Positions 1 through 8,677 are shown, counted from the first letter of the stretch. The stretch: DNA of 64,000 bases from Rahnella laticis (GCF_015644585.1 NZ_JADOBI010000002.1:496001-560000), one strand, 5' to 3'. Numbers and translations: made by a program. Notes: a model not told the origin generated them from the letters alone.

Positions 1-610
1 AAATATAGTTGGGCGAGGTAATCAGTCCCTTTTCCGCGCTGGCCAGCGTGAACCATTTTCTGCTGCGCGGATCGTAATTGTCATAAGGCACAGTGGCTGA
101 GGAAATCACGTTTTGCTTATTGTCTAAATAGAACTCTTTTTTCTCCGGCGTCGCTAAATCAAACCGGTAGTTTTGAGCCAGCCATTGCGCACTGGCCGGT
201 GCATTAAATAACGCCCGATTCTGATCGGTTAACCGGCGAAGAATAAAAAAGTCGCCGTTCTGATAGGCGCTGTAGACCGAGCTGGCGTAATGATTCTGCT
301 GCAATACCATGATGAAATTGCTCACCAGCGCCATGCGTTGTGCTTCGGTTTGCGCCGCGGTGATGGGCATTTTCGTCAGAATATCCACTGACATCGCCAT
401 ATTACGTGTCACTGAATCCAGCTCAGCGGCAATGGCCTCACCGGTTTTCTGGTACTGCTGATGCGTGCTGACTTCGGTCAGTTTTGTCAGCCGGGTGTGG
501 CTGAAAAGAATAATAATGCAGCCGATCGAAACAATTAAAAACGTAAAAAGGACTGTGATCTGGATGTGTAGCGGATACCGGTTTTTTAGTTTTTTAATAC
601 GGGTTTTCAT
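1..610 (-). CDS. Membrane-anchored sensor protein, N-terminal part (runs off window)
   Basis: Reading leftward from an ATG at 610, the frame stays open to the window edge (203 codons). It begins with a basic stretch, then one strong membrane segment (about residues 15-36), then a long extracytoplasmic domain rich in polar helices. Near the visible end is a YDPRSRKWF stretch typical of PDC/dCache ligand-binding domains of bacterial sensors. This is the layout of chemoreceptors, GGDEF/EAL or HD-GYP proteins and histidine kinases. The output domain lies outside the window, so the class cannot be decided. The sensor-domain call is by recognition, the membrane segment is seen directly. Confidence 0.7.
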   Translation of the reverse strand, partial: MKTRIKKLKNRYPLHIQITVLFTFLIVSIGCIIILFSHTRLTKLTEVSTHQQYQKTGEAIAAELDSVTRNMAMSVDILTKMPITAAQTEAQRMALVSNFIMVLQQNHYASSVYSAYQNGDFFILRRLTDQNRALFNAPASAQWLAQNYRFDLATPEKKEFYLDNKQNVISSATVPYDNYDPRSRKWFTLASAEKGLITSPNYI

Positions 611-682
611 GCTGTGTTCCCCGGAAAAATGTTTCTGCTTTTTAAGCATAACCGACGCGGGTAAAAGCGACAGGCTGGCACG

Positions 683-708
683 AAAAAAGGCCGCATTTCT
701 GCGGCCTT
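683..708 (-). terminator. Rho-independent terminator of the ABC-F gene
   Basis: An 8-bp inverted repeat (AAGGCCGC, loop of six, GCGGCCTT) is followed on the minus strand by a T-run. It lies 21 bases past the stop of the ABC-F gene. Confidence 0.85.
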
Positions 709-728
709 AAAGGGGAGATACTTAAACG

Positions 729-2459
729 TTAATTCAGTTCCAACAGGGCATTCAGTTCGGCGATTTGCCGTTGCCACTGGCGTTGTAATTCCGGTTTCTG
801 ATGTCTGGGCTTTCGCGCCAGATCTTCTTCCAGTTTACTTTCCAGCTCCAGCAGCGTCGCCAGCCAGTGCTCCTCTTCGGTTTCGGGAACCGCAGACGCA
901 GCCACCTGTGGTTTTACCGCAGCCGGAGTATTCGCCACCGGAATATCGGCGAGGATCGCGCAGACCGGCGCGAAACTGTGCCATTCCTCCAGCCGTTGCT
1001 GATGAATAAGCCAGAAGCGGTTGCAGCTTTGCGCAATCAGCGTCCGGTCGTGAGAAACCAGCAGCACCGCACCGCTGAAAGTTTTCAGCGTTTCCGCCAG
1101 CTCCTCTTTACCTTCCATGTCCAGATGGTTGGTCGGCTCATCGAGCAGCAACAGCGAGTAATTCGCCAGCGTCAGCCCGATAAACAGCAGCCGCGAACGC
1201 TCGCCGCCGCTCAGCGTGCTGACTTTTTGCTGATGGCGGAGATACGGAAAACCAGCACCGATCAGCGCCATTTTTCGCTGTTCTTCGGTCAGCGGCGCAA
1301 AGTGTGCCAGCGCATCCGACAGCGAATCCTCATCCTGTAGTTGCCGCAGGCTCTGGTCGTAATAGCCCGTACGCACTTTAGGATGAAACATCACGCCCTC
1401 AGCGGCGGTTTCCGGCTGACTGTAAGCCTGCCACAGATGGTGCAGCAGCGATGATTTTCCGCAGCCGTTGCGGCCCACCAGCGCGATACGGTCGCCGCTT
1501 TTCACCCGCAGTTCGCCAATTTCAAACAAGACCGGCGCATCCGCGGCGGGCCGGATCGGTAAGGCAGAAAGCGCCAGTACGCGATCCGCCGGTAAGGCTT
1601 CTCCGCGCAGCCGCAACTGCCAATGATTGCCCGCGGTGACATCGGTTTGCTCTTCCTTCATGCGGTCGACCTGTTTTTCCATTTGCTTGGCCTTGCGCGC
1701 CAGACCTTCGTTGTCGTAAATGCTGCCCCAGACGGCCAGCCGTTTGGCGCTTTTGGTGACACGGTCGATCTCCTTTTGCTCGGCTCTGCGGCGCAATGCG
1801 TCCGCCGCATCTTTTTCGGCCAGCGCCTGACGTGCCTGAGTGCAGGGGAGACGGATAAATTGCAGCGTTTTGTCGCGCAGGATCCAGGTACAGTTGGTGA
1901 CGCTGTCCAGCAGGCTGCGGTCGTGGGAAACCAGCACAAAGCTGCCGCCCCAGTTTTGCAGAAACTGTTCGAGCCACAGCAACGTGGGCAGATCCAGATG
2001 GTTACTCGGTTCATCGAGCAGCAGTAAATCCGGCTGCCGGACCAGCGCCCGCGCCAGCATCAGCCGCGTATGTTGCCCGCCGCTGAGCGTTCCGGCGGCC
2101 AGGCTCCAGGTTTTTTCCTCAAAGCCCAGCGTCGCGAGCAGCACTTCGGCCTGCCAGCGTTCCGGCTGATGGAGGTTGCCGGGCAGGTGGTTCTGCACCG
2201 CATCAATCAGCGTCGCCTCCTGCAATGCTGCCGGAAGATGCTGTTCTACCGTCGCCATAATGCACTGATTTGCCAGCGTCAGCGTGCCGGAGGTCGCTGC
2301 CAGTTGGCCGTTGAGTATTTTCAGAAGGGTACTTTTTCCGCAGCCGTTATGGCCGATAAGCCCGATGCGGTCGCCTTTTTTCAGGCCGAATGAAATCTCC
2401 GTCAGCAAAGGGCCGAAGGAATTATCGAAGGATAAGGATTGTGAAGATAATAATGTCAT
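729..2459 (-). CDS. ABC-F family ATPase (ribosome-associated type)
   Basis: A 576-residue protein with two complete ABC ATPase cassettes and no membrane segments. Walker A motifs are GHNGCGKST (about 36-44) and GRNGCGKSS (about 330-340). Signature motifs LSGGQ and LSGGE are present, and each half carries LLLLDEP with NHLD. The halves are joined by a basic, helical linker rich in Arg and Lys. This is the ABC-F plan (Uup, EttA, YbiT, and the Msr/Vga/Lsa resistance proteins), whose members act on the ribosome rather than in transport. I cannot assign a subfamily. The start codon is preceded by only a weak ribosome site, while a small ORF with a very strong site lies about 100 bases upstream, which suggests translational or attenuation control. 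It is monocistronic with its own terminator. Confidence 0.9.
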   Translation of the reverse strand: MTLLSSQSLSFDNSFGPLLTEISFGLKKGDRIGLIGHNGCGKSTLLKILNGQLAATSGTLTLANQCIMATVEQHLPAALQEATLIDAVQNHLPGNLHQPERWQAEVLLATLGFEEKTWSLAAGTLSGGQHTRLMLARALVRQPDLLLLDEPSNHLDLPTLLWLEQFLQNWGGSFVLVSHDRSLLDSVTNCTWILRDKTLQFIRLPCTQARQALAEKDAADALRRRAEQKEIDRVTKSAKRLAVWGSIYDNEGLARKAKQMEKQVDRMKEEQTDVTAGNHWQLRLRGEALPADRVLALSALPIRPAADAPVLFEIGELRVKSGDRIALVGRNGCGKSSLLHHLWQAYSQPETAAEGVMFHPKVRTGYYDQSLRQLQDEDSLSDALAHFAPLTEEQRKMALIGAGFPYLRHQQKVSTLSGGERSRLLFIGLTLANYSLLLLDEPTNHLDMEGKEELAETLKTFSGAVLLVSHDRTLIAQSCNRFWLIHQQRLEEWHSFAPVCAILADIPVANTPAAVKPQVAASAVPETEEEHWLATLLELESKLEEDLARKPRHQKPELQRQWQRQIAELNALLELN

Positions 2460-2562
2460 GGTGCTTACTCAAGTTTTACAGGCAAAAAAATGCCTCTCGT
2501 CAATATAGCCGACGATAACCGGTAAGCCGGAGGGAAGTTCTCAGATTGTCAGTTAGCTTCGC

Positions 2563-2655
2563 TCAAGCAGGTTGTCGCAGCACGATACCGGTAACGCTTG
2601 AGCAGTGACGATCGCTAAGGACGAGTGAAATTAAAAAAACTTCACGGGTCAGCAT
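2563..2655 (-). CDS. Candidate 30-residue leader peptide upstream of ABC-F gene
   Basis: On the minus strand, AAGGAGGA sits six bases before an ATG that opens a 30-codon ORF ending TGA at 2563. The peptide begins MLTREVFLIS and ends VLRQPA. It lies about 100 bases upstream of the ABC-F start and in the same direction, and its ribosome site is far stronger than that of the main gene. Leader peptides that sense stalled ribosomes are established upstream of many ABC-F resistance genes in Gram-positive bacteria. That this one works so is inference. The region after it contains short inverted repeats (GCTT/AAGC, CCGG/CCGG, AGGCA/TGCCT) but no clear terminator. Confidence 0.45.
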   Translation of the reverse strand: MLTREVFLISLVLSDRHCSSVTGIVLRQPA

Positions 2656-2749
2656 GGCAATCCTCCTTATGTATTCTGTTGGTGAATGAATGAACGGATT
2701 ATATTGGGGATTTCCGAATTGTTCCAGTCCCGAAAACCCCCGCAATACG

Positions 2750-3991
2750 TTACGGTGTCACCGCGTCATTTTCCAGCTTCTGCCGCTTACGCAAGGCCGG
2801 GAACCAGGTCATCCATAATCCCACCACTATCAGCGTACCGACGCCGCCAATCGCCGCAGCAGGCACGGCACCGACCCAGGCGGCCAGTAAACCCGATTCA
2901 AACTCGCCGAGCTGGTTGGAGGTATTGATGAAAATAGAATTCACGGCGCTGACGCGGCCTCGCATATCGTCCGGCGTGTCCAGCTGAACCAGTGCGCCAC
3001 GAATGACCATGCTGATCATGTCGAAACCGCCGAGCGCAAAAAGCGCAATCATGGAAAGCCACAACGACGTTGAGAAGGCGAAAACTAACGTCGCGACGCC
3101 AAAACCGGCCACCGCCGTAAACATGGTCATCCCGACATTGCGTTTCAGCGCGCGGTGACTCAGCCAAAATCCGACGATTAACCCGCCGACCGCAGGCGCG
3201 CCGCGCAATAAGCCCAAACCCCACGGGCCGGTATGCAGAATATCGTGAGCAAAAATCGGCAGCAGGGCCGTCGCGCCGCCCAGCAGTACGGCGAATAAAT
3301 CCAGCGAAATGACGCCCAGAACGTCCGGCCGGTTACGGATAAAACGGATGCCGGCAAACAGCGTCTTGAACGTGGCCGGAACACGGCGCGGAGGCGCCTG
3401 TTCATAGCGTAAACGGCTGACCATCAGGATCGACAGCAGATACAGCACGGCGCAGACCGAATAAGCCACGCCTGCCCCGGCGACATACAGAAAACCGCCC
3501 AGTGCCGGGCCAACCATTGCCGCCGCCTGGCCGGACACGCTGTTTGCCGCCATCGCGCGCGCCAGTAAATGCGGCGGAACCAGCGCCGGAAGCATCGACT
3601 GCAACGACGGCGCCTCCATCGCTTTGGCGGTTGAAATAATGAAAATCAGCCCGAGCACAATCACTTCATTAACGTGATGCGTGAGCGATAACCAGGCCAG
3701 CGCGGCAATCGCCAGCCATTCGACGATCTGCCCGAGCAAGACGACGCGGCGGCGATCAAACTGGTCGGCGACGTGCCCCGCGACCAGCGCCAGTGCGACG
3801 GAGGGGAAAAACTGCACCAGCCCGATCAGCCCGAGATCAAACGCCCGGCCGGTGATGGAATAGATTTGCCAGCTCACCACGATGGAAAGCATCTGAAAAC
3901 CAAAGCTGGACGCGGCGCGCGCTATCCAGAACGCCACAAATGAACGATGTTGTAACAGTGAATCCGAATCCGCTGAGGAAGCAGGAGGCAT
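2750..3991 (-). CDS. MFS exporter, EntS-like
   Basis: A 413-residue major facilitator protein with about 12 hydrophobic segments. The N-terminal region (FWIARAASSFGFQM, then DQFDRRRVV in the loop between segments 2 and 3) resembles the EntS / DUF894 branch, which exports siderophores and other small molecules. The start at 3991 follows AGGGATTTATC. No siderophore genes are nearby, so the substrate is unknown. The gene stands alone, with about 280 bases of upstream DNA before the SDR terminator. Confidence 0.8.
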   Translation of the reverse strand: MPPASSADSDSLLQHRSFVAFWIARAASSFGFQMLSIVVSWQIYSITGRAFDLGLIGLVQFFPSVALALVAGHVADQFDRRRVVLLGQIVEWLAIAALAWLSLTHHVNEVIVLGLIFIISTAKAMEAPSLQSMLPALVPPHLLARAMAANSVSGQAAAMVGPALGGFLYVAGAGVAYSVCAVLYLLSILMVSRLRYEQAPPRRVPATFKTLFAGIRFIRNRPDVLGVISLDLFAVLLGGATALLPIFAHDILHTGPWGLGLLRGAPAVGGLIVGFWLSHRALKRNVGMTMFTAVAGFGVATLVFAFSTSLWLSMIALFALGGFDMISMVIRGALVQLDTPDDMRGRVSAVNSIFINTSNQLGEFESGLLAAWVGAVPAAAIGGVGTLIVVGLWMTWFPALRKRQKLENDAVTP

Positions 3992-4231
3992 GATAAATCC
4001 CTGAAAGAAAGACGTTTATACGCCGCGTCTGAGCCTTATTTTGGAATAAGTTAGCCCGGCAATTATTGTGTGTACAAATTATTAACAACCAACCGACCGG
4101 CTAGTTTTACCATAAAAGAGAAACATCACAAAAGGTTGAGCAAATCTTCATTTAACGGAGTCTGCCGTCATATTGTGAAGAAGGAATGGAGTTCGCGGGC
4201 GGGGGATTATGGATATGTTTTAGAAATAAAA

Positions 4232-4251
4232 ACGGCCTCCGGTGAGGCCGT
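4232..4251 (-). terminator. Terminator of the SDR gene
   Basis: Perfect 8-bp stem ACGGCCTC / GAGGCCGT with a 4-base loop, followed on the minus strand by TTTTTATTT. It is 22 bases past the SDR stop. Confidence 0.85.
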
Positions 4252-4273
4252 CAGCGAACGGAGAACTGCAAAT

Positions 4274-4951
4274 TTACCAGCGTAGTTTACGGCCGGAATA
4301 TTCAACAAAGTGATGGCCGCCTTTGCCGCGAAATGCGTCGAACTGATCGGCAATACCGGTGGCGCTTTCTTCCACCGTAAGCGTGGCATCTTCGCCGCCC
4401 ATATCGGTTTTCACCCAACCCGGATGAACAGACAACAGCGTCAGCTCCTGTTTTTCAGTCGCTTCCTGCAACCCGCGGGTCAGCATATTCAGTGCGGCTT
4501 TACTGGCGGAATACAGCGGATATGTGGCGACTTCATTCTCATTGAGGCTGGAAAGCTCAGAAGTCATCAGCGCCAGCACGCCGGTGCGGTGGTTCAGCAG
4601 CGGAAGGAATTCAGCGGCGGTGCGCACAGGGGAGACGGCATTGGTAAGAAGCAACTGAATAATTTCTTCATCGGTAGCCTGGTGAATGTCCTGATGGTCA
4701 GGGCCAAACACGCCCGCATTGACAAAAATCAGGTCAAAACGGCTTTCGGAAAGTGCGTCTTTAACTGCCTCGCGGGCTTCGGATTTGTTGATGTCCAGTT
4801 TAACCCATTCAACCGAAGCCGGGCTTTTGGCCGGAACGGCATCCCGGGTTGTCGCCGTGACCTGCCAGCCACGTTTTGCCAGAACGTCCACCACACCCAA
4901 ACCGATACCGCGTGAAGCGCCGATGATCAATGCTTTCTTAGAGTCAGTCAT
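4274..4951 (-). CDS. Short-chain dehydrogenase/reductase (SDR)
   Basis: About 225 residues with a single Rossmann domain. The nucleotide-binding motif is GASRGIGLG near the N-terminus, followed by NAGVFG, and the catalytic YSASK (Tyr-x3-Lys) lies about two-thirds along. The C-terminal half contains VHPGWVKTDMGG, as in the C-factor/YciK-like classical SDRs. The frame is open from a TTG at 4969, but AAAAGGA is well spaced only for the ATG at 4951, so I chose that start. Substrate unknown. It is divergent from the LacI-like gene. Confidence 0.85.
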   Translation of the reverse strand: MTDSKKALIIGASRGIGLGVVDVLAKRGWQVTATTRDAVPAKSPASVEWVKLDINKSEAREAVKDALSESRFDLIFVNAGVFGPDHQDIHQATDEEIIQLLLTNAVSPVRTAAEFLPLLNHRTGVLALMTSELSSLNENEVATYPLYSASKAALNMLTRGLQEATEKQELTLLSVHPGWVKTDMGGEDATLTVEESATGIADQFDAFRGKGGHHFVEYSGRKLRW

Positions 4952-5094
4952 ATTCATCCTTTTGTTCAATGCGTAACGTTAATTTATAGTTTTCATTAAA
5001 CCTGTAAAACCTCATAGCGTGAGTTTCAGTATGGGACAGCCCGCCGCTGGCAACAATGGGCTGGAGTCCGATTTTCCTGACAGGATTTTTTATC

Positions 5095-5955
5095 GTGAGT
5101 AATTACCAGCCCAATTTATTGGCCCGCCAGCTGAGAACGTCCAGAAGCTCCATGATTCTGGTGATGGTCTCGAATATCGCCAATCCGTTTTGTGCTGATG
5201 TCGTGAAAGGCATTGAAGAAGAAACCGAAAAGAACGGCTACCGCATTCTTTTGTGCAATTCCGGCTCCGACATCGAGCGCTCTAAATCCAGCCTCGGTCT
5301 GCTTTCCGGCAAAATGGTCGACGGCATTATCACCATGGATGCATTTTCCAAACTCCCCGAACTGACGAATATGATCGGCCAGACGCCGTGGGTGCAGTGC
5401 GCCGAATACGCGGATACGGGAGACGTTTCCTGCGTCGGGATCAGTGACATCGACGCCTCCGAATTTGCCATCCGGCATCTGCTCGCCCGCGGTTGTCGCT
5501 GCATTGCGCTCATCAACCACGACCTGAGCTACAAGTACGCCCGGCTGCGCGAACAGGGGTATAAAACGGTCATGCTGGAACAAGAGCACGGTTATCAGGC
5601 CATTGAATATGCCAGCGAGCTGAGTTTCAGCGCGGGCAAAGCGGCGATGGAAAAATTGCTGCAAGCCGCAGAACGACCTGATGGTGTGTTTGCCGTCTCC
5701 GACACGCTGGCCGCAGGCGCGATGCGTGCTATCGGGGAAGCCGGGCTGAAGGTTCCGCAGGATATTGCGGTCATTGGCTTTGATGGCACTGAACTGGCCG
5801 AAATGGTTTCTCCGCAGCTCACGACTATCGAACAACCGTCGCGCGACATTGGCCGGCAGGCGGTTTCCTTACTGATTAAAAAAATTGATAACCCGGAATC
5901 TCCGGCAGAACGCCTGATGATGGACTGGCATTTTATTGTACGCGCGAGTGCGTGA
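5095..5955 (+). pseudogene. LacI/GalR-family regulator lacking the DNA-binding domain
   Basis: The protein begins directly at the hinge (NYQPNLLARQLRTSRSSMI) and carries a complete periplasmic-binding-protein-like effector domain (VMVSNIANPFCADVVKGIEEE onward, VFAVSDTLAAGAM, IAVIGFDGTELAEM). This most resembles the CytR branch. The usual 45-50 residue helix-turn-helix is absent. In-frame upstream codons back to the TGA at 5020 do not encode one, and I did not recognise one in the other forward frames. Possible starts are ATG 5056 and GTG 5095. It is probably a 5'-truncated remnant. A functional ligand-binding fragment without DNA contact is possible but less likely. Confidence 0.7.
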
Positions 5956-6377
5956 GTGAAATTGCCCGCAGCGGGGCGGGCATTTCTGAAATAAAAATGC
6001 CGCGCCAATACCTCCGCATGTCACCTAACAAATACATTGCTCATTGAAACTTGCCTCCTGAACACCGGCAGGCCTGATTTATATCGCCAGTTGTTTGCTG
6101 GCGTTTACATATTATTAATTAATTCATTGGTGACATGAATAATAAAAATCTAATTTTTTAGTTATGCATAAATATCTTGTTTTTTAAAAAGTTCAGGAAC
6201 AAAATCACCCTCTGCTTCAATTATCAAAACTCTGATCAATAGTAATTTACTGAGATGAATTATCTGATTAACGGGTTTTCATTAATTGAATCAGTAACAG
6301 GAATGAATTATCGCCGAAGCTGATGTGATGTCGAAATGGAAAGTATCACTCATTCAAATAATTTCTAAGGGATTAAT
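5956..6377. other. AT-rich intergenic region before the Hcp cassette
   Basis: About 420 bases with no supportable gene. After the hairpin at 5963 the DNA is markedly AT-rich with many ATTAAT and GAATTAT runs, as is common for silenced, horizontally acquired promoters. I could not fix a promoter. The Hcp ribosome site (TAAGGGATT) is at the right edge. Confidence 0.5.
5963..5982 (+). terminator. Possible terminator after the LacI-like gene
   Basis: A 7-bp GC-rich stem TGCCCGC / GCGGGCA with a 6-base loop starts 8 bases after the stop. The following T-run is poor (ATTTCTG), so efficiency is uncertain. Confidence 0.5.
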
Positions 6378-6857
6378 ATGGCAAACTTAACTTATCTGAC
6401 GTTAAACGGACAAACTCAGGGGCTGATCTCTGCGGGATGTTCGTCGCTGGACTCCATTGGCAATAAAGCGCAAATCGGAAATATCGACAAGATCATGGTT
6501 TACAGTATGAAACATACGCTGTCCCGCGATCAGAACGTTAACCATCATGAAGTCACCATTCTCAAGCCGATAGATAAATCTTCGCCGCTTCTTGGGAAGG
6601 CTATAACAGATAATGAAATATTAACCTGCGATCTGGAACTCTACCGTACAAATAAAGTCGGCATGGGAGAGTGTTATTACAAAGTGAAATTAACCGGTGC
6701 CCGTATAACAAATATCGATTTTATTGTGCCCCACAGCATTCTTGAGAGCGAAGCCGAAGCACAGGAAAGAGTCAGTTTCAGCTACGAAACCATCACATGG
6801 GAACACTGCATAGCAGGCACCAGCGCTTACAGTTTATGGACTGAACGCGTTTATTAA
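6378..6857 (+). CDS. hcp: Hcp-family type VI secretion tube protein (orphan)
   Basis: A 159-residue protein with the enterobacterial Hcp pattern: MANLTYLTLNGQTQGLISAG at the start, HHEVTILKPIDKSSPLLGKA in the middle, and FSYETITWEHCIAGTSAYS with terminal RVY. Length matches the family. Hcp hexamers form the inner tube of the T6SS and act as chaperone and carrier for small effectors. No other T6SS structural genes lie within the window, so this is an orphan hcp that would feed an apparatus encoded elsewhere. It is followed 14 bases later by the putative effector, the usual layout for Hcp-carried toxins. Confidence 0.92.
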   Translation: MANLTYLTLNGQTQGLISAGCSSLDSIGNKAQIGNIDKIMVYSMKHTLSRDQNVNHHEVTILKPIDKSSPLLGKAITDNEILTCDLELYRTNKVGMGECYYKVKLTGARITNIDFIVPHSILESEAEAQERVSFSYETITWEHCIAGTSAYSLWTERVY

Positions 6858-6871
6858 GAAAGGGAAACAAA

Positions 6872-7759
6872 ATGTCAGATCTAACGGATGCGGCTTACTG
6901 GCGTCGGGTCTATGCCGGCAAGAAAATCTTAATGGGCGAGGACTCATTCAACTCTTTCCCCAGCATGAATCCTGTTCAGCGCGATATGGCTTTCGAAAAC
7001 GGTACATTTATTACCGAATCTCGCCATATCATGTTGCTGACGATGGAAGAGGCGCAAGAAATTGTCGATACCCTGATGGGCGGCACGGATAAAATCTTCT
7101 CCTACAAACTGGCGCCGGGTAACATTAAAGATATCCTGGAAGGCACAGGGAATATCAGTAAATTAATGACCTATAAGAATTCAGCCGGTGATCTGGTGTT
7201 TCATTTCAAATCGCTCGGTGTCCGGGCGATTGAATACACCTTCAAGGGAAAGTCTTACATAAAAATAACCGGGTACGCCGGATTGCGCCAAATTCTCAAG
7301 GGCACCCGTTATGCTGTTAATCATCCCCAGATGCTGGAAATGGGCATTGGCTACCGGGGCGTCGGTGGAGCACTTGTTAAAGGGATGAAATTCTGTATTT
7401 TTGCTTCCGTAGCCTGGCGCGCACTTGAACTGATCTTCAAATCTGATTATCACCTTGCCGATTTTCTTGTTGATGTTTCGGTGGATGCGGTAAAAACCAT
7501 TGTAGCAGGAGTTGTTTTAGGAATTGCTGGCGGGATTTTGACTGTTATTGGTGCTCCTGTAGTTGTTTCAATATTTCTAGTTGTAGTTGTTGGTATCTAT
7601 TTAAACAAAGGACTGAATGAATTAGATGATAGCCTCGGGTTGTCTGTAAACTTAAAAGAAAAACTTCGGTTAGGCATTGCTGAGTATCAGAAAGTAAACG
7701 AATGGAATTTTAAAAACTCCAAGCTGTTTTTAAATACACCTGTCGGGTTTGGATATTGA
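6872..7759 (+). CDS. Putative Hcp-dependent T6SS effector, pore-forming type
   Basis: 295 residues, good ribosome site (AAAGGG). The N-terminal two-thirds are soluble with no recognised enzyme motif. Residues about 170-185 are moderately hydrophobic. About 210-245 form a long hydrophobic hairpin (VKTIVAGVVLGIAGG, then VVVSIFLVVVVGIYL) followed by an amphipathic tail. A membrane hairpin in an otherwise soluble protein, directly after hcp and before two small membrane proteins, is the colicin-like plan of T6SS ion-pore effectors. Function is inferred from context, and I cannot name a family. Base composition shifts to AT-rich within the 3' third (from about 7490), matching the immunity genes rather than hcp, as if toxin tip and immunity were exchanged as a unit. 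Confidence 0.65.
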   Translation: MSDLTDAAYWRRVYAGKKILMGEDSFNSFPSMNPVQRDMAFENGTFITESRHIMLLTMEEAQEIVDTLMGGTDKIFSYKLAPGNIKDILEGTGNISKLMTYKNSAGDLVFHFKSLGVRAIEYTFKGKSYIKITGYAGLRQILKGTRYAVNHPQMLEMGIGYRGVGGALVKGMKFCIFASVAWRALELIFKSDYHLADFLVDVSVDAVKTIVAGVVLGIAGGILTVIGAPVVVSIFLVVVVGIYLNKGLNELDDSLGLSVNLKEKLRLGIAEYQKVNEWNFKNSKLFLNTPVGFGY

Positions 7760-7760
7760 A

Positions 7761-8216
7761 ATGGTAAGTAACAATTTGTGGCAGTTCATTATTTTCAAGC
7801 TTTCTGCAATTTGCATGATCGCCTTTTGCGTGGGATTAATTTATCTTTGCACGGTTTTTATGGATGTAGAGGATACTTACTCATTAATCTCATTAGGGGA
7901 TATTATACAATATAACGGCAAGACTATTATTTGCATTGGAGGGGTTCCTCTTTTGATTTGGGTGTTTTTCTTTTCATTGAAAACACTTTTGCATAAAGGA
8001 ATAAAACCTCTAAAAAAAGCTACTGTAATCGGAAATATTTGGTTAGGAATTAGTATAGCCTCCTGCTGCTTAGGGTTTGTTATGTCCTTTATCATTCCTT
8101 TCATATTTATGTTTTCATCCTATACCTCCTGCAATACAGATACATACAGCAATTATTATGTCATTCACCCTGATTTATGTAAGGCAATAGTTACGCATCG
8201 TTTGGGGAACAAATGA
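7761..8216 (+). CDS. Small membrane protein, probable immunity protein 1
   Basis: About 151 residues with three strong hydrophobic segments (about 10-32, 55-78, 95-125) and a Cys-containing C-terminal tail (SSYTSC, then YYVIHPDLCK). The frame is open from a TTG at 7749 inside the effector, but an ATG at 7761 follows the effector stop by one base and is the simpler start. It is clearly paralogous to the next gene (shared FFFSL, SSYT-C, YYVI-P-LCK). Multi-pass inner-membrane proteins are the usual immunity type for pore-forming toxins. It may belong to the DUF1240 group, recalled and not verified. Strongly AT-rich. Confidence 0.6.
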   Translation: MVSNNLWQFIIFKLSAICMIAFCVGLIYLCTVFMDVEDTYSLISLGDIIQYNGKTIICIGGVPLLIWVFFFSLKTLLHKGIKPLKKATVIGNIWLGISIASCCLGFVMSFIIPFIFMFSSYTSCNTDTYSNYYVIHPDLCKAIVTHRLGNK

Positions 8217-8677
8217 AAGAATTTAATTTTTCCACATGGATTTTATACAAATCAGCAGCACTATTTTTAGTATTGCTGGCAATCGGTCTGATTTACTTCA
8301 TAGTTTTCTATGGTGAACTCTATGAGGTTCTTTCATTTATAAAGCGCCCCGATGTGATGATGTTTGAGAGTCAGAGCCTGGTAGCCGTTGGAACAATACC
8401 CGCTTTGATTTATCTTTTCTTTTTTTCGCTTCGTATAATCTTCTCAAAAGGTTTATTGGCTCCAAGAAAAAAATCTGCGATTGGCGATTTTTTTCTAGCG
8501 TTTAGTACTGTTATTTTTGTTATCTCATTTATAGCTATGTGTATTGCCCCATTCGTATTGTTTGCCTCTTCTTATACACATTGTGATGAGAAAGTACTGA
8601 AAAGATATTATGTCATTAACCCCCAACTCTGTAAGACGATTATACCTCGGTATTGGCTTTCATATGATGGCAAGTAG
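8213..8677 (+). CDS. Small membrane protein, probable immunity protein 2 (paralogue)
   Basis: 154 residues, start ATG overlapping the previous stop (ATGA), so translationally coupled. Same topology as its neighbour: three hydrophobic segments, FFFSLR after the second, SSYTHC after the third, and YYVINPQLCK near the end. The two differ widely elsewhere, so the duplication is old or both were acquired. Tandem immunity copies can protect against variant toxins. AT-rich like its neighbour. Confidence 0.6.
   Translation: MKEFNFSTWILYKSAALFLVLLAIGLIYFIVFYGELYEVLSFIKRPDVMMFESQSLVAVGTIPALIYLFFFSLRIIFSKGLLAPRKKSAIGDFFLAFSTVIFVISFIAMCIAPFVLFASSYTHCDEKVLKRYYVINPQLCKTIIPRYWLSYDGK

Noticed and set aside
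465-710. An 81-codon plus-strand frame
   Set aside because: Overlaps the start of the partial sensor gene on the other strand and runs through the ABC-F terminator; composition is not protein-like.
4070-4285. A 71-codon plus-strand frame
   Set aside because: Crosses the SDR terminator and promoter DNA, no ribosome site, no homology recognised.
6378-8677. A full T6SS locus or a prophage around hcp
   Set aside because: No sheath, baseplate, membrane-complex, VgrG, integrase or phage structural genes are found on either side.
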